Assembly (NCBI GenBank): GCA_020851885.1
Contig: JADZBW010000037.1
Coordinates: 1-6,374, forward strand
Direction: 5' to 3'
DNA: 6,374 bases
Origin: Fimbriimonadaceae bacterium
Lineage (GTDB): Bacteria > Armatimonadota > Fimbriimonadia > Fimbriimonadales > Fimbriimonadaceae
The notes beneath the pieces were generated by a model that saw nothing but the letters and a program-made list of their open reading frames with translations, was not told the DNA's origin and did no database searches. Positions 1 through 5,170 of the stretch are shown here, in pieces. The position numbers were made by a program, and so were the translations under genes. Within the stretch, counting starts at the first letter, position 1. Every line of letters starts with the position of its first letter.

Positions 1-436
1 AGAAACACGCGAGGTGGGGAGCAAAAGTCACGAGGGCCGCGATCAAGACCGTTAAGCCTTCTGAAGTCACCAGGCTGGTGCGACTGCCCAACTGAACTTC
101 GGCGCTGGATCGATAGAAGTAGCTGAAAACCAACCACAGCGCGGTCGTGAAAATCACAAACAGGACGGGATTTTGGGTGACCTTGTCGAACAATCGATCG
201 ACCCATCGATAGGCTCGAACCAAGAAGGTGAGATCGATTCTCGGCAACCAAGGCTCGGACCTTCGGGCAGTGCCTTGCACCCCGCTGATCACGTTTTCGA
301 CGAACGTGGCAGGGAGACCAAACTGCTCGGCAAGATCCGCGGGAGACCGAGTGGCGTCTTCCGGGTTCTGCCGCAAGTGAAGCGCAAGCTGGCGGGCGGC
401 CCGCAGTTGCGCCTCGTTCGCGATTTCAGAATCCAT
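1..436 (-). CDS. Unrecognised membrane protein, C-terminus beyond window
   Basis: I do not recognise this family. The visible 145 residues start at an ATG on the minus strand (base 436) behind a good Shine-Dalgarno, and the frame is open to base 1, so the C-terminus is missing. Residues 1-65 are soluble and charged. Residues about 31-53 (SPADLAEQFGLPATFVENVI and following) resemble a helix-turn-helix, with the A-x-x-F-G-L turn typical of such units, but this is only a pattern match. Two hydrophobic segments follow, about 91-108 (VLFVIFTTALWLVFSYFY) and about 127-145, which I read as membrane helices. The likely arrangement is a cytoplasmic N-terminal domain on a multi-pass membrane protein. 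It is transcribed divergently from rnpB and has no visible link to it. I am fairly sure it is a real gene because of the ribosome site and coherent domain layout. Its function is unknown. Confidence 0.75.
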   Translation of the reverse strand, partial: MDSEIANEAQLRAARQLALHLRQNPEDATRSPADLAEQFGLPATFVENVISGVQGTARRSEPWLPRIDLTFLVRAYRWVDRLFDKVTQNPVLFVIFTTALWLVFSYFYRSSAEVQLGSRTSLVTSEGLTVLIAALVTFAPHLACF

Positions 437-446
437 CTTCCTTCCC
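437..446 (-). promoter_or_regulatory. Shine-Dalgarno of the minus-strand membrane protein gene
   Basis: Read on the minus strand, the bases just before the ATG are GGGAAGGAAG, a strong purine-rich ribosome site. It fixes the start at base 436. It is the only well-placed Shine-Dalgarno before a gene start in this window. Confidence 0.65.
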
Positions 447-465
447 GTAATTTAGGGACTTCTTC

Positions 466-471
466 ATCATA
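466..471 (-). promoter_or_regulatory. Candidate -10 box for the membrane protein gene
   Basis: TATGAT on the minus strand matches TATAAT at five of six bases. Transcription would start near base 459 and give a leader of about 23 bases that includes the Shine-Dalgarno. I see no convincing -35 hexamer at the usual spacing. Confidence 0.35.
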
Positions 472-498
472 TCACTGGGGTCGTCATTCTCAGGCCGA

Positions 499-504
499 TA
501 TACT
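499..504 (+). promoter_or_regulatory. Candidate -10 box of rnpB
   Basis: TATACT matches TATAAT at five of six bases. With the normal gap of six bases, transcription would begin at 511-512, one or two bases before the first paired base of the P1 helix at 513. This agreement supports both the promoter and the RNA 5' end. No good -35 hexamer is visible 16-18 bases upstream. Confidence 0.55.
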
Positions 505-510
505 TACGAA

Positions 511-898
511 TACGAGTCGGTCGGGTAGCGGCATTTCGCGAAAATCGAAATGAGGAAAGTCCGGACTTCATAGGGCGCAGTGCCCTGGGCAACCAGGGGC
601 GGAGCGATCCGACGGAAAGTGCAACAGAAACAAACCGCTATGGCGGTGCTGGGTATTGGGAATCAGGTGTTTCGGCCAAGTCCGACACGCTTGGATACCC
701 AACACCCAGCATCGTTCCTAGCAAGGGTGAAATCGTGAGGTAAGAGCTCACGTCTCGAGCGGTAACGTCTCGGGAGGGCAAACCCCACTGGAAGCAAGGC
801 CAAATAGGGACGGGATGAGGCGGCCCGCGGACCGTCCGGGTTGGCCGCGTAGATAAATCGCTACACAAAAACAGAATCCGGCTTACAGACCGACTCGC
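511..898 (+). ncRNA. rnpB: RNase P RNA, bacterial type A
   Basis: This is the catalytic RNA of ribonuclease P, which cuts the 5' leader from pre-tRNAs together with the RnpA protein. The universal core segments are present in order: GAGGAAAGTCCGGACT at 552-567, GTGCAACAGAAA at 620-631, AAGGGTGAAA at 723-732, the P13 hairpin with GGTAAGAGCTCAC at 741-753, AGCAAGGCCAAATAGG at 793-808 and ACAGAATCCGGCTTA at 871-885. The terminal P1 helix is a perfect 10-bp match, 513-522 with 888-897, and sets the ends. P2 pairs GTAGCG at 525-530 with CGCTAC at 859-864. P3 is short: CATTTCG at 532-538 with CGAAATG at 546-552. P12 (648-710) is much longer than in E. coli. The layout of the core is that of ancestral type A RNA. 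The exact 3' end is uncertain by a few bases. Confidence 0.96.
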
Positions 899-905
899 AT
901 TTTAT

Positions 906-934
906 GGTTCCGATCGACCTCGGAAACCTGTTCT
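906..934 (+). terminator. Weak terminator-like hairpin after rnpB
   Basis: GGTTCCGA at 906-913 pairs with TCGG-A-AACC at 920-928, giving eight pairs with one bulged A and a six-base loop. The tail is TGTTCT, which is only partly U-rich. It sits eight bases past the end of rnpB and runs into the -10 box of the next gene. It could attenuate rnpB read-through, or it may be chance pairing. Confidence 0.3.
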
Positions 935-939
935 ACAAT
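934..939 (+). promoter_or_regulatory. Candidate -10 box of the GH38-like gene
   Basis: TACAAT matches TATAAT at five of six bases and ends ten bases before the ATG at 950. Transcription from it would leave a leader of no more than about four bases. There is no Shine-Dalgarno in CTGACCAGCG, the ten or so bases just before the start. No clear -35 is visible. Confidence 0.45.
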
Positions 940-949
940 CTGACCAGCG

Positions 950-3367
950 ATGGCCCGGATTCCTCTTTATTACACCTTTGGCAACCACATGCATTGGGTC
1001 GATATGGAATGGCTCTGGGGCTACCATGTCCTCCCAGGTTCCATTCGGGACATGCTTCACTTCTGCCGGGAAACCGGTGCTCGAGGCAACGTCAACTTCG
1101 ACGGGATCGGCTATGAGAAACTCGCCGCCGAGGATCCCGAAGCCCTCCAAGAACTGAGAGAAGCCGTCCAGGTCGGAATCATCGAACCGGTCGGCGGCTC
1201 CTATGGCCAACCCTATGGTCTCTTTCATGGTGGAGAATCCAATATTCGCCAGCGGATCTACGGCGCGAGGGCCGTTCGTCGGCTGTTGGGAGTCTGGCCC
1301 AAGACGTTTTGGGAGGAGGAGTTCGACTTCTTTCCCCAGCTTCCCCAAATGCTTCGCGGCTGCGGATTCGAGTTTGCGTCGCTCTTCTTCCAATGGACTT
1401 GGCACACCCCCGAAGTGCCCAAGGAGGAGGCGCCGGTGGTCTGGTGGGAGGGTCAGGACGGCTCGCGCTTGCTCTGTGCGACTCGGAATAAACTCAATCT
1501 CCACCAATGGCCGGAGGACATGGATGTGACCTTTGCGGAAATGGCGGCGAACCCACCGTCAGCGGATGTGCAGGGCCCAACTCCGCTGATCCTCCAGTGG
1601 CTGGAGTTGATGCCTTCGCCAGACTGGATGTGCCGAAGCGAAGTCCTACTCCCCAAGATGCGTGAACTCTTGTCGGACGAACGCTTTGACATCAAGATGG
1701 CGACGTTGGGAGAGTACTTGGTTGGCATGGGAAGTGGCACGTTTGCCCACATTCCAACCCGTCGCTACACCATGGACGACGCCTGGCATGGGATGTCGCT
1801 CGGGAAAAATGCCGATCTCATCCGCCGGCAGTCCTGCGACGCGGAGGAGGCATTGACGTCGGCGGAGGCCCTGTTCTCGACCTTATCCTTAATGGGCAGA
1901 CCCTATGTGCAATGGGACGTTTATCCGACATGGGAACTGGAGGAAGGATGGCGAAAGCTGCTCTCTGCCCAGCACCACGACAACGATGAATGCGAAGGAC
2001 TCTGCGCACGAGTCGCCAAAGCCGACTACCAGTGGCTACAGGCTCAAAAAAGTGAATTTCGCGACCGTCTGCGTCGCCACTTCAGACACCTTCCCGTAGG
2101 CGATGGCATATTCAATCCCAATGGATGGGACGCTTTCGGGTTACCGCCATTCAGTTTTGGGCCGCGTCCTGATGAGAAACCGCCTCCCAGTTGGATTGTA
2201 AAGGAGGCGACCGCGGCAATCACTTTTGAGGGAATGCAAGTCGAAGTGAACCTTGATTCAGCAACCCTGACCCACTTCTCGACCGTCGACTTTCCCGACG
2301 GAGTTTTCATCAATCCTGTTTCCCTTCTTCCCATCCCAAGCGAGCATGTGCGAATAACCGAGCTAGATTGGGAAGCCGACGAGATATCCGTCACGATCAG
2401 GGCCGAGGTTAACGGACAATCCTACGTCGCCATTTTGACGATCGATGAGGAGAACCGAGGCTTACGGCTGCGCACGGGCTATTCGCAAAAGGAAAAGCTT
2501 GCAGGCGGGTTCAGAGGAGCCCTGAAACTCGATTTCCCGTTCAGGAGCCTGGGAAGTTCCATTCGAACCGACACGCCCTATGGAGTGGTGAATGTCGAAG
2601 GCAAGTCCAAGGGTCGCAAGAAGTATCCAACCGGCGACTGGATGACTTCACCGCAATGGTTCGAAGAGATCGAAAGTGCTTTCTTCGGCCTCAGCTTCGT
2701 CGACTTCCAAGTTGGCGAGAGGGGGGTCCTGGTGATGCAGCAATCGCCAAAGCAATGGTTCCGCAAAGATGGTTCGGCAGAATGCGTTCTCGGCAGCTAT
2801 GACCCCTGGGACGAGGACGTTTTCAACGAAGAGTTGGACTGTGTCCTGACGATCATTCCCCATGGCGCCTTACCAGCTTCGACTTGCTGGAAGATATGCA
2901 ATACCAAAGAGCCGATTCGTTACGACCGATCCACAAAGCCCTTCTCCGCCCTCTCTTGCGACTCCCCCAACGTCGTCCCTACCGCCTTTTACCGCGAAAC
3001 CGAAGACTATTCTGGCAAGTACTTGGACGGCTACGCTGGCCAAGGCATGGGATATCCCTTCGTTCTTCGCTTGGTCGAGTTCGACGGCCTCGCGACCGAA
3101 ACAACCTTGACGATCTTTGGAACCGTCGCAGGTGCATTCAAGACCAATTTGCTTGGCCAACCCATCCCCACTCTTCGCGGGGAAGGAAACGACCTAGTCG
3201 ATCTCACGACCGACCCAACCAATGGGCAATCCCAAATCAGGATCTCGATGCGACCCTATGAGATTGCCACTATCTATTTGGACATCGTCGAAGGACGCAA
3301 GCAAACCCGCGACTTGGACGCCAAACGAGAGATTTGGGCGACCGTCCACCGGGTCGATGAGTCTTAA
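950..3367 (+). CDS. GH38-like glycoside hydrolase (alpha-mannosidase superfamily), divergent active site
   Basis: This 805-residue protein is probably a cytoplasmic glycosidase, since it has no signal peptide. GH38 enzymes are zinc-dependent retaining alpha-mannosidases. Family signs in order: the first metal motif as H13-M-H15-W-V-D18-M-E-W21, EPVGGSYGQP at 79-88 (family: EPVGG.W.EPD), FWEEEFDFFPQLPQ at 120-133 where the nucleophile motif D-x-F-G lies, a helical stretch at about 275-365 with QHHD at 341-344 (a zinc-ligand motif), and FNPNGW at 388-393 opening the C-terminal beta domains. Length fits the family. Two oddities: the H-x-D zinc motif has one extra residue, and Glu (E123 by gap-free alignment to the LPQ) replaces the nucleophile Asp. 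Substrate may therefore differ from mannosides, or activity may be lost. The start is certain: an in-frame TGA at 941-943 leaves no earlier codon, and the next ATG would cut the H-x-H motif. The phosphoesterase gene follows after 18 bases. Confidence 0.8.
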   Translation: MARIPLYYTFGNHMHWVDMEWLWGYHVLPGSIRDMLHFCRETGARGNVNFDGIGYEKLAAEDPEALQELREAVQVGIIEPVGGSYGQPYGLFHGGESNIRQRIYGARAVRRLLGVWPKTFWEEEFDFFPQLPQMLRGCGFEFASLFFQWTWHTPEVPKEEAPVVWWEGQDGSRLLCATRNKLNLHQWPEDMDVTFAEMAANPPSADVQGPTPLILQWLELMPSPDWMCRSEVLLPKMRELLSDERFDIKMATLGEYLVGMGSGTFAHIPTRRYTMDDAWHGMSLGKNADLIRRQSCDAEEALTSAEALFSTLSLMGRPYVQWDVYPTWELEEGWRKLLSAQHHDNDECEGLCARVAKADYQWLQAQKSEFRDRLRRHFRHLPVGDGIFNPNGWDAFGLPPFSFGPRPDEKPPPSWIVKEATAAITFEGMQVEVNLDSATLTHFSTVDFPDGVFINPVSLLPIPSEHVRITELDWEADEISVTIRAEVNGQSYVAILTIDEENRGLRLRTGYSQKEKLAGGFRGALKLDFPFRSLGSSIRTDTPYGVVNVEGKSKGRKKYPTGDWMTSPQWFEEIESAFFGLSFVDFQVGERGVLVMQQSPKQWFRKDGSAECVLGSYDPWDEDVFNEELDCVLTIIPHGALPASTCWKICNTKEPIRYDRSTKPFSALSCDSPNVVPTAFYRETEDYSGKYLDGYAGQGMGYPFVLRLVEFDGLATETTLTIFGTVAGAFKTNLLGQPIPTLRGEGNDLVDLTTDPTNGQSQIRISMRPYEIATIYLDIVEGRKQTRDLDAKREIWATVHRVDES

Positions 3368-3373
3368 CCATTG

Positions 3374-3379
3374 GATAAT
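3374..3379 (+). promoter_or_regulatory. Candidate -10 box of the phosphoesterase gene
   Basis: GATAAT differs from TATAAT only at the first base. Six bases separate it from the ATG at 3386, so transcription would start on or next to the A of the start codon. The AGGGG at 3380-3384 is only one base from the ATG, too close for a normal Shine-Dalgarno. Expression by read-through from the GH38-like gene is also possible. Confidence 0.45.
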
Positions 3380-3385
3380 AGGGGC

Positions 3386-4333
3386 ATGACCCGCCGCGAT
3401 TTTCTTCGATCCGCTTCCGCCGTCGCGGCGAGCATCGCCTTGCCCATAGCGAATCCGTCATCGGGCGGCGTTGTGCGGGCGGCGATCATTACCGACGTCC
3501 ACCATGGACTCGCACCAGACGCGGAGGCTCGCTTCGACACTTTTCTGACGGCCACTCGTGAGCGCAAAGGCTTGGACTTTGCCATGCAGATGGGCGATTT
3601 CTGCCATCCCGGCGACGCCACCCAGTCCTTCACCAAGAAATGGCGCGACTTAGACCTCCCCCAACTCAATGTCCTTGGCAACCACGATATGGACCATGGC
3701 GCCAAGGGCAGGATCATGGAGCAGTGGGGCATGAAGGAGCCCTTTGGCAGCTACGATTTCGGCTCTTTTCGCTTGATCGTTCTCGACCTCAATTTCTTTA
3801 AGAAGAAGGGTGAATTGGTGCCCTATGCGGTGGGCAACTACTTCACCGACAACGCTACTCACAACTGGGCCGATCCTGAGCAGTTGCAATGGCTACTGCG
3901 AGAACTGAAAATGGGGGACAAGCCGACCATCCTCATCTCACATCAGCCACTGGGTTTTTCCGAGAGGGGGCAACCGCTGCCACCCGAGCAAGAAGAGGTC
4001 GTGTCCGTTGTCCTCAAGGCAAGGGAAACCAATCCTCGCGGCGCGGTCGTGGCCTTTCTGTGCGGCCATTTGCACGTGGATCGGCTTGAAATGGCCCATG
4101 GCATCCCCTGCCTCTGCCTGAACTCAGCCAGCTACTTCTGGAACCAGGGGATGCACCCGTACCGAGACCCGCTTTACTCCTTCATTGAATTCGATCCGCG
4201 CGGCGAACTTCGGGTTTACGGTCGGAAGAGCGAGTTCGTGCGGCAGGCCCCCAAGGTCGAAGCGATCGGCATGTCCGCATCGATTAGCGATCGCAAACTG
4301 ACCCTCAAGCGACGGTCCTTCGCCTGGGTCTAG
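3386..4333 (+). CDS. Tat-exported calcineurin-like metallophosphoesterase
   Basis: This 315-residue protein hydrolyses a phosphoester with a two-metal centre. The N-terminus TRRDFL (residues 2-7) followed by a mild hydrophobic stretch (residues 9-22) is a twin-arginine signal, so the protein should be exported folded and metal-loaded. Cleavage may fall near PIA-N at 20-23. All metallophosphoesterase motifs are intact: D37-V-H39, G70-D71, G98-N-H-D101, H186 in LISHQP, and G227-H-L-H230. The catalytic domain fills residues 30 to about 290. Nothing shows whether the substrate is a nucleotide, phospholipid or phospho-sugar. I prefer ATG 3386 because it puts the arginine pair at positions 3-4. A TTG at 3371 would add only five residues. 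It lies 18 bases after the GH38-like gene on the same strand. Its stop codon overlaps that of the convergent methyltransferase gene. Confidence 0.9.
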   Translation: MTRRDFLRSASAVAASIALPIANPSSGGVVRAAIITDVHHGLAPDAEARFDTFLTATRERKGLDFAMQMGDFCHPGDATQSFTKKWRDLDLPQLNVLGNHDMDHGAKGRIMEQWGMKEPFGSYDFGSFRLIVLDLNFFKKKGELVPYAVGNYFTDNATHNWADPEQLQWLLRELKMGDKPTILISHQPLGFSERGQPLPPEQEEVVSVVLKARETNPRGAVVAFLCGHLHVDRLEMAHGIPCLCLNSASYFWNQGMHPYRDPLYSFIEFDPRGELRVYGRKSEFVRQAPKVEAIGMSASISDRKLTLKRRSFAWV

Positions 4334-5106
4334 CCGACCTTCCGGCAAACATACATTGCTTCAATCTCATCCAGGCTGAGTGGCCGCTGGCCCCAATTCC
4401 CTGCCGTACCGCCAAACACCCGATCGCATCGAAATCCTGATTCCCGTAGAATTTTCACCATCTCGGGAGGGATGAACAGTCTCTCTCTTATCTTGACCAC
4501 CCTGGGACCCTCGGGCAGGTCCCATTGGTCCTCATAGTTGGACACCATGGTTGCGGGATCAAATCGACCGGCTTCGATGAACTCGTCTTTCATCTGCCGG
4601 ATCACTTGGTAGCCGTTGAGCGTGGTGAGAAGGAAAGGAGCGTTCGGTTTGAGGTGGTTCGCGATGTTATCGAGGATCGCCCGGTCATGTGCTTCCGCAT
4701 CCTCTCCCTGGCCGATTAGGCCAAATCCACCTTCGCACAAGGAGATAGCCGCATCGAAACGATCTCCTTTCGTCGGAAGAGACGCGGAGATTGGGGAGTG
4801 GAGGTCGAGCCGCTGAGTGGCATCCGCCTGCACCCAACGAACGGAAACGCCCATGGTTTCCGCCTTCTTGCGCGCCTCGCCCAGCATCCCATCCGATATA
4901 TCCACACCGGTGACCTGATACCCTCGCTTTGCCAATTCAGCCGCGTGGCGGCCGGTCCCGCAACCCATATCCAGGATCGAAGCTCCCGCGCTCAGGGGGA
5001 ACAAGCTGAGAAAGAAGTCCACTTCGGCGACCGTGTTCTGCGTGAACGGGTTCTGATCGTAGTAAGGCGCGTGGGAATCGAAAAACTGCTGCCAAGCGTT
5101 GGCCAT
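4330..5106 (-). CDS. Class I SAM-dependent methyltransferase
   Basis: This 258-residue cytoplasmic protein has the class I (Rossmann) methyltransferase fold. Motif I is ILDMGCGTGRHA at residues 44-55, which binds SAM. The acidic end of strand beta 2 is VTGVDIS at 65-71, where D69 would contact the ribose. The adenine-binding acidic residue is D95 in QADA. An N-terminal helix with FFDSHAPYYD (8-17) resembles the cap seen in ubiquinone/glycine-type small-molecule methyltransferases of the Methyltransf_11/25 groups. The acceptor cannot be told from sequence. The frame stays open upstream to an ATG at base 5259, but those extra 51 residues are basic, proline-rich and overlap the divergent lipoprotein gene, so I take ATG 5106. 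No Shine-Dalgarno precedes it, and a -10 box sits seven bases upstream. Its stop codon shares CTAG with the convergent phosphoesterase gene. Confidence 0.88.
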   Translation of the reverse strand: MANAWQQFFDSHAPYYDQNPFTQNTVAEVDFFLSLFPLSAGASILDMGCGTGRHAAELAKRGYQVTGVDISDGMLGEARKKAETMGVSVRWVQADATQRLDLHSPISASLPTKGDRFDAAISLCEGGFGLIGQGEDAEAHDRAILDNIANHLKPNAPFLLTTLNGYQVIRQMKDEFIEAGRFDPATMVSNYEDQWDLPEGPRVVKIRERLFIPPEMVKILRESGFRCDRVFGGTAGNWGQRPLSLDEIEAMYVCRKVG

Positions 5107-5111
5107 GGGAA

Positions 5112-5162
5112 TAAGGGTACCGGGTGGGCTGAGAGCGCATCGCCGATGGCCTAAGGGGTACC
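5112..5162 (+). repeat. Direct repeat and small palindrome in the divergent intergenic region
   Basis: TAAGGGTACC (5112-5121) and TAAGGGGTACC (5152-5162) are near-identical and lie over the two candidate -10 boxes of the divergent genes. Between them CATCG-C-CGATG (5138-5148) is a perfect 11-base inverted repeat. This could be an operator layout controlling the lipoprotein gene, the methyltransferase gene or both. The elements are short, so chance is a real alternative. Confidence 0.3.
5114..5119 (-). promoter_or_regulatory. Candidate -10 box of the methyltransferase gene
   Basis: On the minus strand TACCCT fits the loose TANNNT form. Seven bases (TATTCCC) separate it from the ATG at 5106, so the transcript would be leaderless. 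The pyrimidine-rich gap has no ribosome site. The call rests on spacing and on similarity to the other starts in the window. Confidence 0.35.
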
Positions 5163-5164
5163 TT
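5159..5164 (+). promoter_or_regulatory. Candidate -10 box of the solute-binding lipoprotein gene
   Basis: TACCTT fits TANNNT and ends six bases before the ATG at 5171, the spacing expected if transcription starts at the start codon. The alternative is that AAGGGG at 5153-5158 acts as a Shine-Dalgarno, but its 12-base gap to the ATG is long. Confidence 0.35.
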
Positions 5165-5170
5165 CTCGGC

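Noticed and set aside
173..553. 126-codon plus-strand frame covering the left gene and the rnpB 5' end
   Set aside because: It is antisense to the membrane protein gene, which has a ribosome site and membrane helices, and it runs into the RNase P RNA.
641..710. Repeats of TGGGT/ACCCA as a mobile-element end or operator
   Set aside because: They are the two strands of the RNase P P12 arm.
638..868. 76-codon minus-strand frame
   Set aside because: It lies wholly inside rnpB, where open frames are by-products of the structured RNA.
902..1507. 201-codon open frame on the minus strand
   Set aside because: It lies antisense to the N-terminal GH38-like domain, crosses that gene's start region and shows no recognisable motif.
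3371..3385. TTG start at 3371 for the phosphoesterase
   Set aside because: It would add only LDNRG ahead of the twin-arginine motif and overlaps the candidate -10 box. ATG 3386 gives the usual Tat signal spacing.
4327..4346. Short inverted repeats GGTC/GACC and GCCG/CGGC at the convergent junction as a terminator
   Set aside because: They have only four pairs each, are mutually exclusive and have no following T-run on either strand.
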